In this document: positions 28,775 to 37,947 of the stretch, piece by piece
How the letters are laid out: each line of letters starts with the position of its first letter
Position numbering within the stretch: the stretch's first letter is position 1
Origin: Winogradskyella vidalii
Lineage (GTDB): Bacteria > Bacteroidota > Bacteroidia > Flavobacteriales > Flavobacteriaceae
Assembly: GCF_013403955.1 (NCBI RefSeq)
Contig: NZ_JABFDG010000001.1
Span: forward strand, 1,528,406-1,592,405
Reading direction: 5' to 3'
DNA: 64,000 bases
The notes under the pieces: model-generated
What the model saw: the letters and a program-made list of their open reading frames with translations, nothing else
What the model was told of the DNA's origin: nothing
The model's database searches: none
Made by a program: the position numbers and the translations under genes

Positions 28775-29491
28775 TTACGATTCTTGTTCAAAAATAATAT
28801 TTCTTTCTGTACTTTTCTTGTACATATTCTTAGCAGTAACCGTATTGTTCTCGGTTAAACGATAGTTCTTACTGTTTGGGTTTAGTATATATTCAAGTTG
28901 GTGTGCAATCATTTTTTCAAAAGGAATCAGAAAACCTTTTGTTTCGCATTGTTCTAAGCCACCTTCCTTAAGTAAATTTAAGACTGTAAAGACGGATTCA
29001 ATTGTACTAAGACAAAGTGATTCTGGCTGCTGCTTGATGATAAATTTTGATTTAATTTTATTATCAAAACTTACTCTTCTTAGTTTCTGTAAGTTTGTAC
29101 TTAATTTTAGCATTTTACGTGCGCAAGGCCATGTACCATCAAGAATAAAGAGGTTTGGGGTGTCGCCCATGAATGAATTGATTTCTGAACTTTTTCTTAC
29201 GGATAAGTTAAAGTTATCTTTACCAGGATAAAGTAAAAAAGAAGCGCTTTTTTCTTGAGCAAGAATTTCATTTACACGATTATTATTGCTAAAATCGACA
29301 CCAACTATAATTTCTGAGTTTTCGAGTTGAAGCTTCGTCATATGTCCTGTACCGTTTTTTTCTTTTTTATACTCTTTAGGATGCATAAGAATAATAAAAC
29401 GAGTTTTAGTTTGTATAGGACTGATATGCTTACAAACGCATGTACTCTTAGGATTCATACATTTATAACATGTTATTCTGGGGGCTTTCAT
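28775..29491 (-). CDS. DTW-domain tRNA-uridine aminocarboxypropyltransferase
   Basis: A 238-residue enzyme of the TapT/DTWD family, which transfers the aminocarboxypropyl group of SAM to tRNA uridine (acp3U). The N-terminal cysteines CYKCMNPKSTCVC are the family's metal-binding cluster; FIILMHPKEYKKEKNGTGH and LFILDGTWPCARKML carry the DTW signature, followed by QQPESLCLSTIESV. The ATG at 29491 is preferred over a TTG four codons earlier. It is the last core gene before the integration site. Confidence 0.88.
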   Translation of the reverse strand: MKAPRITCYKCMNPKSTCVCKHISPIQTKTRFIILMHPKEYKKEKNGTGHMTKLQLENSEIIVGVDFSNNNRVNEILAQEKSASFLLYPGKDNFNLSVRKSSEINSFMGDTPNLFILDGTWPCARKMLKLSTNLQKLRRVSFDNKIKSKFIIKQQPESLCLSTIESVFTVLNLLKEGGLEQCETKGFLIPFEKMIAHQLEYILNPNSKNYRLTENNTVTAKNMYKKSTERNIIFEQES

Positions 29492-29581
29492 TTCTATTGG
29501 CAAAGTGAAAATCTCTTAATCTTTCTAACGAGTTTGTTTATCACTTATTTAAAGAAAAGTGAAGATACATTATAAGCAACA

Positions 29582-29613
29582 AAAAAGCCTCAACATACAT
29601 GTTAAGGCTTTTT
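29582..29613 (-). terminator. Terminator of the truncated tRNA-Arg
   Basis: A 13-bp stem with one mismatch (29582-29594 with 29601-29613) and 6-nt loop lies just after the 3' end of the tRNA-Arg fragment on the minus strand and ends in a T tract. Confidence 0.7.
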
Positions 29614-29614
29614 G

Positions 29615-29656
29615 TGATCGCACTAGGATTCGAACCTAGGACCGCCTGCTTAGAAG
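29615..29656 (-). pseudogene. 3' half of tRNA-Arg(UCU); attachment site
   Basis: Read on the minus strand this gives the anticodon loop CTTCTAA (anticodon TCT), stem GCAGG, variable loop CGGTC, T arm CTAGG-TTCGAAT-CCTAG, acceptor strand TGCGATC and discriminator A. The sequence before the anticodon loop (TTGGC) does not pair with GCAGG, so the 5' half is missing. This is what remains at the end of an element that integrated into a tRNA gene. The integrase begins 160 bp further on. The intact tRNA should lie beyond the other end of the island, outside the window. Confidence 0.8.
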
Positions 29657-29759
29657 GCCAAAAAAGCGACTATTTTCACAAGTAATATTATTTATAAATA
29701 GTTGATTTTGTTCGGTTTAGTTAATTTTGAGGTTGTTTGATATGAATTGTACTCAAACA

Positions 29760-29781
29760 AAAGTGTGCGTAAAGTGTGCGT
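29760..29781 (+). repeat. Two tandem 11-bp repeats upstream of integrase 1
   Basis: AAAGTGTGCGT occurs twice head to tail, 36 bp before the integrase ATG. One helical turn of spacing suggests protein binding, perhaps integrase arm sites or excisionase. The same pair occurs at 55144-55165. Confidence 0.7.
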
Positions 29782-29817
29782 AATTTTTGCTAACTTTATA
29801 TCTAAAATTACTGAGAA

Positions 29818-31074
29818 ATGGCACGAGCAAAATTAATTTTGGATACCAGAGCTAAGTCAAAAACTGTGAATGATGGGTTGTTTCCAATCGTAGTTAGAGT
29901 TTTTCATAAAAGACCTAGAATGATTCGTCTTCCTTATAAGACTTCTAAAGCTGGATGGGATGCAAATAACATGACTATTAAAAAATCAGTTTCTGTAAAT
30001 AAGGATTTGGATTGCAGTGAGATTAATAAAACGTTATATGAAAAACTTCATTCAGCAAAGTCTTTGATCAATGAACTTGGTGATACTCTTAACCAGATAA
30101 CAGTTGATACGCTAGTTGAGAATATTAAAAAAATATGGGATGATAAATTAGATTCAAAAGTTAAGAAAGATCTTTCTAATGAAATTACTATTGAGGAATG
30201 GGGGAACGTTTTAATAAATCGAAAACTGAAATCTAACAAGCCAGCAACTGCTAATTGGTACAAAAATGCAATAACAGCTTTTGAAAAATTTAATAATAAT
30301 TCTCCTGTAAAGTTTCATCAGGTTACAGTAACTTTTTTAACTGATTTTGAAATAGAACATTTGTCAAAAGGAAATTCTAAAAATTGTATAAGTTCATACA
30401 CTAGAGCAATTAGAGCTATTTATAACACTGCAATTAAAGAAGATGTATTTATACCGTTTAAACATCCTTTTTCCAGTTATAAAATTCCATCTACAACGAG
30501 AACAAAAAAAAAGGCTTTGTCTAAAGAAAAAATAATTGCTATTCGAAATTTGATATATGAAGAAAACAGTAGTCTTTGGCATACAAGAAATTATTTCTTA
30601 GCCATGTTTAACTGTAGAGGTATGAATTTAATTGACCTTGCTAAATTGAAATTATGTGATATAAAAGGAAATAGAATATATTATGGTAGAAGTAAAACAA
30701 ACGACCCTTTATCAATTAGAATCACAACAGAATTTTCTGAAATACTTAAGAAATATACCCATGATAAAAATCCAGATGACTTCATATTCCCAATTGGTTA
30801 TGATGGTTCGGTTGAAGCATTTAAAAAATATCGTTCAGATAGAAGATTAGTCAATAAATTATTGAAAATAATTGCGAAGGATGCAAATATTGAAGAAAAA
30901 ATCACCTCCTATTATATTAGACATTCTTGGGCAACAATCGCAAAAAATATGGGCATTTCTACAGAAATTATAAGCGAAGGGCTGGGACATCAATCTATAA
31001 GGACAACCGAAATTTATTTGAAAAGTTTTAGCAATTCTGTATTAGATGAGGCAAATGATCTTATAGTTGGTTAA
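29818..31074 (+). CDS. Tyrosine recombinase / integrase (copy 1)
   Basis: A 418-residue phage-type integrase. An N-terminal arm-binding region (residues 1-90, ARAKLILDTRAKSK), a SAM-like core-binding domain (110-210) and a catalytic domain follow each other. Catalytic residues visible are Arg in MFNCRGMNLIDLAKL, Lys in YYGRSKTND, Arg in YYIRHSWATIA, His in GLGHQSIRTTEIY and the nucleophile Tyr of EIYLKSF. The first His of the HxxR box is replaced, as in many Bacteroidota integrases. It is adjacent to the tRNA-Arg fragment and probably catalysed that insertion. The C-terminal tail differs from copy 2 (SFSNSVLDEAND versus IFDNTVLDKAND). Confidence 0.93.
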   Translation: MARAKLILDTRAKSKTVNDGLFPIVVRVFHKRPRMIRLPYKTSKAGWDANNMTIKKSVSVNKDLDCSEINKTLYEKLHSAKSLINELGDTLNQITVDTLVENIKKIWDDKLDSKVKKDLSNEITIEEWGNVLINRKLKSNKPATANWYKNAITAFEKFNNNSPVKFHQVTVTFLTDFEIEHLSKGNSKNCISSYTRAIRAIYNTAIKEDVFIPFKHPFSSYKIPSTTRTKKKALSKEKIIAIRNLIYEENSSLWHTRNYFLAMFNCRGMNLIDLAKLKLCDIKGNRIYYGRSKTNDPLSIRITTEFSEILKKYTHDKNPDDFIFPIGYDGSVEAFKKYRSDRRLVNKLLKIIAKDANIEEKITSYYIRHSWATIAKNMGISTEIISEGLGHQSIRTTEIYLKSFSNSVLDEANDLIVG

Positions 31075-31558
31075 GAATGAGTATAGACTTAAAGAGAAAT
31101 AGTCTGTAAAAATATTATAATACTGCTTTGGTAATAATTACATACGTCACACATAACGTCTTGTATTACGAGTTGTTGGTCTTCTAACTTCTTACTGGTA
31201 CTTTTAATTACAATATTACCGTCCATAATCTCTTTATAGAAGCTTTTTTTAGCGCAATTCAGGTGAAGCATTTGAACTTTTTAAGTAAAATTAAATTTTT
31301 AGAGGTCAGTATTTAAATTCATATTTTTAAGTTCAACACATATAAATATAGACATAGAAAGGCTCAAATATAAAAGGATTTTTATAGACCCTGTAATATA
31401 TACTCTTTATATGCAACTAACTACTGACCTCTATAATCTGATATTTGTTAAGAAAAAAAACACTCAATTCTCTAATATGAATAGAGTGTTTTTTTATTAG
31501 ATACTATTTAATAAATTAATTGTTAGATGACATTGATTTATACTGATAAATCTTATTT
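31075..31558. other. Gene-poor stretch with one terminator-like hairpin
   Basis: No convincing gene. A hairpin at 31453-31496 (stem AAAAAAACACTC with its complement, plus an inner ATTC/GAAT) with A and T tracts could end transcripts in either direction. A 60-codon minus-strand frame at 31089-31271 looks random. Confidence 0.5.
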
Positions 31559-32020
31559 TTAATGAGATAGCATATCTAAAGTCGGGACAGTTCTAAAACC
31601 AGAATAATCTAATCCAGAATCGGCTCTAGTACTCATTTTTGCTGAGATTCTAAAACTAAAACAATAACAGGCGTTACATGGAAATGAACCCCCCTTTAAT
31701 AATATGTTCTATAGCATAAGGATTAAAAGCCGTATAGGTTTTTGATGCACCTTTAGGATTAGCAATTATCGCTTTAGTATCTAATGTTTTATAATAGTTG
31801 GTATTGAAGAAATGGTTGTAAGATAGAGTCGTGAGGTTTTGATGTTCCTACACGTAATTGGGCTTACAATTCTTCCCAATCAATCTTACGTTCTATAATG
31901 GTTACATAGTCTGTAGCATCAACAAAAGCTTTAAATTGTTTGTTTGTTACTTCTGTAATGTTAATAAAGAAACTATCTACTTTTACGTTGTGTGCTGGTT
32001 TTTCTCATGGCATGAGTAAA
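31559..32020 (-). pseudogene. Decayed formylglycine-generating-enzyme-like (SUMF1) gene
   Basis: Three stretches on the minus strand match this fold in the right order. First (about 32010-31805): EKPAHNVKVDSFFINITEV, then KIDWEEL, an in-frame stop, and AQLRVGTSKPHDSILQP. Second (about 31800-31690): NYYKTLDTKAIIANPKGAS leading to HIIKGG. Third (31690-31559): GGSFPCNACYCFSFRISAKM, then GLDYSGFRTV and a stop. A six-G run at about 31690 shifts the frame between the last two, and roughly 100 central codons are missing. The family activates sulfatases or has related lyase-like roles. The gene is dead and next to the galactose cluster, so a neighbouring sulfatase locus may have been lost. Confidence 0.8.
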
Positions 32021-32069
32021 TAGAAATACTAGAAGATAAAATGATTTTTTCAATATTGGCGTAACTTTA

Positions 32070-33089
32070 TTATGATAAGTTTTTTAATCGGTCTGCGGCT
32101 TGCTCTGCTGTGATATCTCTTTGAGGAGAACCAAACATTTCGTAACCAACCATAAATTTCTTAACCGTTGCACTTCTTAATAAAGGTGGGTAAAAACTCA
32201 TGTGCCAATGCCAATGGTCATTAGGTTGACCATCCGTTGGTGATTGGTGAATTCCGCTAGAATACGGGAAAGAACACTCAAATAATTTATCGTATGCTTG
32301 AGTTATTTTAGAGATCGCATCCGCAAAGTTAAAACTTTCTTTCTTAGAAATCTTAGTGATATTAGTATATTGTTTTTTAGGAACAATCATGGTTTCAAAA
32401 GGCCAAACAGCCCAAAAAGGGGTTAGTACAACAAAATCGTCATTTTGATAAATGATGCGTTCGTCAGCCTCTAATTCTTGCTTTAAATAATCTCCTAATA
32501 AACTACTCTTATTTTTATCGAAATACGTTTTTTGATGTTGATTTTTTTTATCAACTTCATTAGGTAATGTAGATTGACTCCAAATTTGTCCGTGAGGATG
32601 TGGATTACTACAACCCATTACAGATCCTTTGTTTTCAAAAATCTGGACATAGTTAATCATTTCATGAGCACCCAATTCTGTATATTCTTGTTGCCATGCC
32701 TTCACAACTTTGTCAATATCTTTGACATCCATGTCTGCCAAACTCTTAGAGTGATCTGGACTAAAACATATAACTTTACAAATTCCTTGTTCACTTTCAG
32801 CTTTAAATAAGCCTTCGTTTACAGCAAATTTTGGTGATGTAGTTTGTAAGGCTGCAAAATCGTTTGTAAAGATAAATACATCGTTATATTTTGGGTTTAC
32901 TTCGCCATTAATTCGTGTATTTCCAGCACATAAATAACAACTTGGATCATGTGCAGGGCGTATGTCATTTGAAATCTCTTCGTTCTGTCCTTGCCATGGT
33001 CGTTTTGCTCTATGAGGTGATACTAAAACCCATTCCCCAGTTAGTATATTAAATCGCTTATGCGAATAGTCTTGCAAATTTGTATTCAT
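32070..33089 (-). CDS. galT: Galactose-1-phosphate uridylyltransferase
   Basis: Leloir enzyme that swaps UMP between UDP-glucose and galactose-1-phosphate. The 339-residue protein is HIT-superfamily class I: zinc and structural residues in CYLCAGNTRINGEVNP, the active-site histidine triad in SNPHPHGQIWSQ, and HWHMSFYPPLLRS near the C-terminus. Length is normal. It is the last gene of the minus-strand run gntR-galM-symporter-galK-galT, 13 bp after galK. No strong terminator is seen after it. Confidence 0.96.
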   Translation of the reverse strand: MNTNLQDYSHKRFNILTGEWVLVSPHRAKRPWQGQNEEISNDIRPAHDPSCYLCAGNTRINGEVNPKYNDVFIFTNDFAALQTTSPKFAVNEGLFKAESEQGICKVICFSPDHSKSLADMDVKDIDKVVKAWQQEYTELGAHEMINYVQIFENKGSVMGCSNPHPHGQIWSQSTLPNEVDKKNQHQKTYFDKNKSSLLGDYLKQELEADERIIYQNDDFVVLTPFWAVWPFETMIVPKKQYTNITKISKKESFNFADAISKITQAYDKLFECSFPYSSGIHQSPTDGQPNDHWHWHMSFYPPLLRSATVKKFMVGYEMFGSPQRDITAEQAADRLKNLS

Positions 33090-33102
33090 TGTATTGATAT
33101 TT

Positions 33103-34251
33103 TTATTTAACGACTTGTGTTCCTTGCGATAGTTTTACACTATAAACTGAACAGTCCTTTTCAAATTCTTTTCTAAACTTTTTAGAAACGTCTTTTTTAA
33201 ATTTCTTAAACTCGTCTTTCTTAACTAAGTTAATGGTGCAGCCTCCAAATCCTCCACCCATCATTCGAGATCCTAAAATATGCGGATTTTCTTTAGAACA
33301 TTCAACTAAAAAGTCTAATTCTGCACAACTTACTTTATAATTGGTACTTAAGCCTTCATGCGATTGGTATAGTAAGTCGCCTAGAGCTCTAATGTCATCT
33401 TTTTTAATAGCTTCAGAGAATTGCTTTACACGATTATTTTCATTAATTACATAAAGTGCTTGCTGATAATCTTCATCTGTAATATCCCCTTTTATTTTAT
33501 CTAAGTCTGCTTTTGAAGCATCTCTTAATGCTTCAAGGTGTAATAATTTTGATACTTTTTCACACACTTCGCGTCTATTATTATAGGCGCTTTCAGATAA
33601 ATCATGTTTTACATTAGTGTTAATTAACATCAGTTTATAATCATGAAAATTAATTTTATAAGGTTTTGATTCTACGGTTCTACAATCGAGTAGAAGTGCA
33701 CTCTTTTTAACTCCAAACATACTTGCGTACTGATCCATGATACCACACTTTACACCTGCAAAATTATGTTCGGCTTTTTGAGAAATTAAAATCATTTTGT
33801 GTTTTGATAAACCTAAATCAAATAGTTCATTAAGTCCAAAGACAAAACTATTCTCTAAGGCTGCTGAAGAAGACATGCCAGCACCTCCAGGAATGTTGCC
33901 AGCAAAAACACTATTAAAGTTTCCAATAGGTTTACCTAATATTTGCAGTTCTGCAACAACGCCAAGAATGTAATTACGCCAACCTCCACTTTCTAAAGGT
34001 TTGACGTTTTTTGTGTTGAATTCGTAAAGTTCTTCTTTATTTAAGGCGAAAGACTTACTTATTTTAGAGTCGCTTTTACTTATCGCAAGGGCAATACCTT
34101 TATTAATAGCAGCAGGAAATGCAAAGCCATCGTTATAATCTGTATGCTCTCCAATGAGGTTAATTCTACCTGGTGAAAACACAATAAGCGGCTTGGTTTT
34201 AAATTGCTCTTTAAAACTGCGCTTTACGTCTTTAATTAGTCTCTTATTCAT
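33103..34251 (-). CDS. galK: Galactokinase
   Basis: GHMP kinase that phosphorylates galactose at C1. The 382-residue product starts at the ATG at 34251 (a longer frame to 34296 overlaps the upstream gene). GRINLIGEHTDYNDGFAFP is the galactokinase signature, GGAGMSSSAALE binds ATP, and MMGGGFGGCTI is the third motif. The catalytic Asp lies in KCGIMDQYASMFG-like GVKCGIMDQYAS. It sits 5 bp downstream of the symporter gene and 13 bp upstream of galT, which supports tight coexpression with galactose uptake. Confidence 0.96.
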   Translation of the reverse strand: MNKRLIKDVKRSFKEQFKTKPLIVFSPGRINLIGEHTDYNDGFAFPAAINKGIALAISKSDSKISKSFALNKEELYEFNTKNVKPLESGGWRNYILGVVAELQILGKPIGNFNSVFAGNIPGGAGMSSSAALENSFVFGLNELFDLGLSKHKMILISQKAEHNFAGVKCGIMDQYASMFGVKKSALLLDCRTVESKPYKINFHDYKLMLINTNVKHDLSESAYNNRREVCEKVSKLLHLEALRDASKADLDKIKGDITDEDYQQALYVINENNRVKQFSEAIKKDDIRALGDLLYQSHEGLSTNYKVSCAELDFLVECSKENPHILGSRMMGGGFGGCTINLVKKDEFKKFKKDVSKKFRKEFEKDCSVYSVKLSQGTQVVK

Positions 34252-34256
34252 AATAA

Positions 34257-35903
34257 TTATGCAAAATAAATATAGACTCCTATTACAATGCCACAAATAG
34301 CAAAACCAGCTTGTTTAACATATTTCCATGGTGTAATATCTACTTGTTGTGTATATTCTTGAACAAATGGTTCTTCTCTTGGTTTTATTTTTCCGATGAT
34401 TAGCATTATTACGATGTTAAGTATAAATAATATAGCCATAACATCTAAAAAGTGAGGGTAAGCTTGGGCTTCTGTAAGTGCTAATGTTGCTTCATCAGTA
34501 ATTCCGGAAGCTTTTGAGTTCTCAAGTGCTTTATCTATAAAATAAGGCTGAAGTATAAACTGACTAAGTATGTATAGTAAACATCCAGAAACTAATCCAA
34601 TTTTAGCAGCGATTGCTGGGACGCGCTTTGTCAAATAACCTACAACAATAATAGATAATATAGGAATACTGTATATACCATTAATCTCTTGAAGGTATGC
34701 AAATAAACTTCCAAAATTAGCAATAAGTGGTGCGATAAACATAGAGGCAATTGCTAAACATACACCAAATATTTTACCATATTTTACTACGATTTTTTCT
34801 TCAGCGTCTTTATTAATATGTTGTTTGTAAACATCAATTCCGAATAAGGTTACCGAGCTATTTAAAACACTATTAAAAGAACTTAAAATGGCACCAAATA
34901 ATACGGCTGCAAAGAAACCAAGCCAAGCACTAGGTAGTACTTTTCTAACTAACATTGGATAAGCACTATCTGCACTTTCTAAATTCCCTTGAAATATGTA
35001 ATATGCAATAATACCTGGTAATACCACTATTAATGGACCTAATATTTTTATGAATGATGCTAATAATAACCCTTTTTGTCCTTCTTTTAAATTTTTAGCA
35101 CCTAATGCTCTTTGAATAATTTGTTGGTTAGTTCCCCAATAAAACAAATTGACTAGCATCATACCAGTAAAAATAGTATGAAAAGGTACAGGGTCTGTTG
35201 GTGCACCAAGTGATTTGAATTTGTCTGGATTTTCTGCTGTTAAAATAGAAAGTCCATCGAATAAATTTCCATCCCCAATGAGCATTAGACCAAATATTGG
35301 GATTAAAATACCACCAGCTAATAATCCAACAGCATTTATAGAATCGGATATAGCTACGGCTTTTAAGCCACCAAAAACAGCATATACTGAACCTATGATT
35401 CCTATTCCCCAAACACAAATCCAAATAGATTGTGTATGCGTAACACCCAATAATTCGGGCACATCAAACATACCACTTATAGCTAATGAACCAGAGTAAA
35501 GAATTACAGGGAGTAAAACCACAACATATCCCGTTAAAAACAAGATTGAAGTTAGTGTATTAGTTGTAATATCAAAACGTTTGGCTAAAAACCCAGGTAC
35601 CGTTGTTAAGCCTCCCTTTAAATATCTAGGAAGTAAAAACAAGGCAGTAACAACCATCGCAATTGCCGCTAAAGTTTCCCAAGCCATCACAGATAATCCA
35701 CTTTGGTATGCTGAACCGTTTAGTCCAATAATTTGTTCCGTAGAAAGATTGGTTAATAGTAGAGAGCCTGCAATTACACCAGCGGTAAGGCTACGGCCAC
35801 CTAAAAAGTAACCGTCTGAAGAAGACTCTTCTGTTCCTCGTGTTTTGTAATAGGATATTATAGCTACTAGAACCGTAAATCCTAAAAATGTTAAAATTTG
35901 CAT
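34257..35903 (-). CDS. Sodium/solute symporter (SSS family), probably for galactose
   Basis: A 548-residue inner-membrane protein with about 14 hydrophobic segments. The SSS/SGLT family is recognised from FLGGRSLTAGVIAGSLLLTNLSTEQ near the start (first part FLGGRSLTAG, then VIAGSLLLTNLS), GGLKAVAISDSINAV and FGAILSSFNSVLNSS. Family members couple Na+ entry to sugar uptake. Galactose is inferred because the gene sits between galM and galK with 10 and 5 bp spacers. A truncated copy of a similar N-terminus lies at 54281. Confidence 0.9.
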   Translation of the reverse strand: MQILTFLGFTVLVAIISYYKTRGTEESSSDGYFLGGRSLTAGVIAGSLLLTNLSTEQIIGLNGSAYQSGLSVMAWETLAAIAMVVTALFLLPRYLKGGLTTVPGFLAKRFDITTNTLTSILFLTGYVVVLLPVILYSGSLAISGMFDVPELLGVTHTQSIWICVWGIGIIGSVYAVFGGLKAVAISDSINAVGLLAGGILIPIFGLMLIGDGNLFDGLSILTAENPDKFKSLGAPTDPVPFHTIFTGMMLVNLFYWGTNQQIIQRALGAKNLKEGQKGLLLASFIKILGPLIVVLPGIIAYYIFQGNLESADSAYPMLVRKVLPSAWLGFFAAVLFGAILSSFNSVLNSSVTLFGIDVYKQHINKDAEEKIVVKYGKIFGVCLAIASMFIAPLIANFGSLFAYLQEINGIYSIPILSIIVVGYLTKRVPAIAAKIGLVSGCLLYILSQFILQPYFIDKALENSKASGITDEATLALTEAQAYPHFLDVMAILFILNIVIMLIIGKIKPREEPFVQEYTQQVDITPWKYVKQAGFAICGIVIGVYIYFA

Positions 35904-35913
35904 CGTTTGTTGT

Positions 35914-36828
35914 TTAGTTAGTTTCTTTAGGAGTTAGATTATTAATTGCTAAGTTCCATTCTACACTTAAAATGTCGTTTGGTAGTAGCGTTTGTAAACC
36001 TATTTTATTATTAAAATTATCTGCAGCACCAGTCATTGGCTCAATCGCAATTACATTGGATTTATCTGGTGTGTAGAGTTGCAGAAAATTTTGTTTTGAT
36101 GTTGCTTGTATTTTGAAACTATATTCTGGTGTTAAAAATTCTATTTCATTTGTTTTAAGCGGATAGCCATCGTCTAAATTTATATCTTTTAATTGAAAAG
36201 GCATTTCAATATTTAGGTAATTAATACCTGTAATGATTTGTTGTTTATCAAAAGTATATTTCTTGTTGGCACTGAAAGAAATAGAACTATTATTTAAATC
36301 TGAACTCACAAAATAAGGATGCCATCCTAATGTAAACGGAAATGCTGTTTTATCTTTATTAATAACTTTTACAGACAAATTAAGTCCACTTTTACTTAAA
36401 GTATAAGTCAGTTCAATATTAAATATAAACGGAAAACCTTTAAAGTTACCTTCATCTCTATATTGTATCGTTGCAGAAGCAGATTCTGAAGTTGTTTTTT
36501 TATTAATGCAAACAAAAGTTTTATTATAAACTAAACCATGTAAAGCATTATTTTTATCTACTTCGTTACAATTAAGTTGATAGTTAGAACCATTAAAACG
36601 ATACTCTCCATCTTTGATTCTGTTAGCGAAAGGGAATAAGATAGCGGAAGCGTAATTATCCTTATAAGTTGAAACATCATAATTGGCAAGAATTTGAATG
36701 TTTTCAAATTTAAAATCACTCAACCGTCCTCCTTGGTTAAGGCATATAGTCGCTTTAGAATTCCTATCAGAACTTGTAAGCTCTATAAATTTTAAATCTG
36801 TTGTTTCTATTTCGCTTAATATATACAA
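35914..36828 (-). CDS. galM: Aldose 1-epimerase (mutarotase)
   Basis: Interconverts alpha and beta anomers of galactose before phosphorylation. The 304-residue protein has the family histidines in NNALHGLVYNK and TLGWHPYFVSS and the catalytic Glu in VIAIEPMTGAADNFN. No ATG is available; a TTG at 36828, 4 bp after the gntR stop codon, is the likely start and suggests translational coupling. It is the second gene in the galactose run. Relatives act on several sugars, so galactose specificity comes from context. Confidence 0.88.
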   Translation of the reverse strand: MYILSEIETTDLKFIELTSSDRNSKATICLNQGGRLSDFKFENIQILANYDVSTYKDNYASAILFPFANRIKDGEYRFNGSNYQLNCNEVDKNNALHGLVYNKTFVCINKKTTSESASATIQYRDEGNFKGFPFIFNIELTYTLSKSGLNLSVKVINKDKTAFPFTLGWHPYFVSSDLNNSSISFSANKKYTFDKQQIITGINYLNIEMPFQLKDINLDDGYPLKTNEIEFLTPEYSFKIQATSKQNFLQLYTPDKSNVIAIEPMTGAADNFNNKIGLQTLLPNDILSVEWNLAINNLTPKETN

Positions 36829-36832
36829 ATTA

Positions 36833-37834
36833 CTATAATGATTTTCTGATGATTAGACCGTTTGGATTTTCAACTTGAGCAAATTCATTATTTAAAATCA
36901 TTTCTGCTAAGCGCTGGCCCATTAAATTAAAATTGGTTGATATAGTTGTAATTCCGCCTTCAACTATTTCTTTTAAAAGCGTCTCGTTATAAGAAATAAT
37001 ACCAATGTCTTTAGCTAAAATTAAGTGCTGCTCTTTTAACCCTTTTATAACTCGAATTAAATTCTTATCGTCTAATATGATATATAATTCTCCACATGAA
37101 AACACACGATTATTTAAAGTGTTAATGGTTTCATTTTGAATTGCATAATGAGAACAAAATAAGTTAAAACCTTCTAAAAGCCCTTTTGGTTGATGTTCCT
37201 CTCTATAGAGTAGAATTGCTTTTTGATAATTCTTTATTTGTTTAAGACCAGATTTAAGGCCTTGATAGATATCTTTTTTAAAGTTCTGATGCACCGAAGG
37301 ATAACCTAAAAGCTCTTTGTGCATTTGGTCTAATATGTAAACTTTGTCTTTTGGTAATCTATCAATAATATTTTCAGTGCCTTTAAGATTTGCTGGCATA
37401 ATGACATAAGAACTGTAATTACCTACATTATCATTAATTAGTTTAGAAAAGATATTAAAGTTAAAATGATGGAAAAAAATATCGACTTGTATATTGTCTC
37501 CCAGACCAGTTAAGAAGGAATTGTATAAGTCTTCTTTAAATGAATTTAGCTCATCAAAAAGCAAAAATATTTTCTGATTAACTTCGATGTCTTCAGTATT
37601 TACATAGTAGCCTTTACCAACAATTGATTGAATAATACCACGTGTCTTTAATTCATTAAAAGCTGTAAGTACAGTGTCTCTAGATAAGAAATGTTGGTTT
37701 CTTATACTATTTAATGAAGGAAGTTTGTCTCCTTTTTTTAGAGTGCCATTCACAATAGCATCTTCAATAGAAGAAATAATTTGCTTGTACTTAGGTGTAC
37801 CGGATTTTTCTATAATAGTTACAATTCCCATCAT
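36833..37834 (-). CDS. GntR-type regulator with LacI-like sensor domain (AraR-like)
   Basis: A 333-residue transcription factor. Residues 10-75 are a GntR winged helix (YKQIISSIEDAIVNGTLKKG, then KLPSLNSIRNQHFLSRDTVL and GKGYYVN). The rest is a periplasmic-binding-like sensor domain (IIMPANLKG-like YVIMPANLKG, LAKDIGIISYNE). This is the AraR-like architecture, which usually represses catabolic genes until sugar binds. It heads the galactose run and lies next to a perfect palindrome at 37866-37881, its probable operator. The ligand is inferred to be galactose or a derivative. Confidence 0.87.
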   Translation of the reverse strand: MMGIVTIIEKSGTPKYKQIISSIEDAIVNGTLKKGDKLPSLNSIRNQHFLSRDTVLTAFNELKTRGIIQSIVGKGYYVNTEDIEVNQKIFLLFDELNSFKEDLYNSFLTGLGDNIQVDIFFHHFNFNIFSKLINDNVGNYSSYVIMPANLKGTENIIDRLPKDKVYILDQMHKELLGYPSVHQNFKKDIYQGLKSGLKQIKNYQKAILLYREEHQPKGLLEGFNLFCSHYAIQNETINTLNNRVFSCGELYIILDDKNLIRVIKGLKEQHLILAKDIGIISYNETLLKEIVEGGITTISTNFNLMGQRLAEMILNNEFAQVENPNGLIIRKSL

Positions 37835-37865
37835 ACAAAAATAGAATAATATTTTAAACGTGCAA

Positions 37866-37881
37866 ACTAGTAGGTACTAGT
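37866..37881. promoter_or_regulatory. Palindromic operator between gntR and galE
   Basis: ACTAGTA-GG-TACTAGT is a perfect 7-bp inverted repeat with a 2-bp centre, 32 bp before the gntR start and 67 bp before the galE start. Its form fits GntR-family operators, so binding by the adjacent regulator would control both divergent arms. Confidence 0.65.
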
Positions 37882-37947
37882 ATTTTTTTGTGTAAATACT
37901 TTATATATTGCACCGATAATTAAGTAATTAATACAAATTGATAATAA

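Larger units (their letters stand above)
29601..31024 (+). repeat. Direct repeat copy 1 (tRNA fragment plus integrase)
   Basis: About 1.42 kb nearly identical to 54985-56408 at a constant offset of 25,384 bp. The repeat begins at the tRNA terminator and stops abruptly about 18 codons before the integrase stop codon. I count a handful of differences, four of them inside the tRNA fragment. Confidence 0.93.

Noticed and set aside
29615..29656. Complete tRNA-Arg gene
   Set aside because: The 5' strand of the anticodon stem, the D arm and the acceptor 5' strand are missing; only the 3' half remains.
31089..31271. 60-codon minus-strand frame beside integrase 1
   Set aside because: No recognisable motif, poor composition and absence from the second copy region make it a chance frame.
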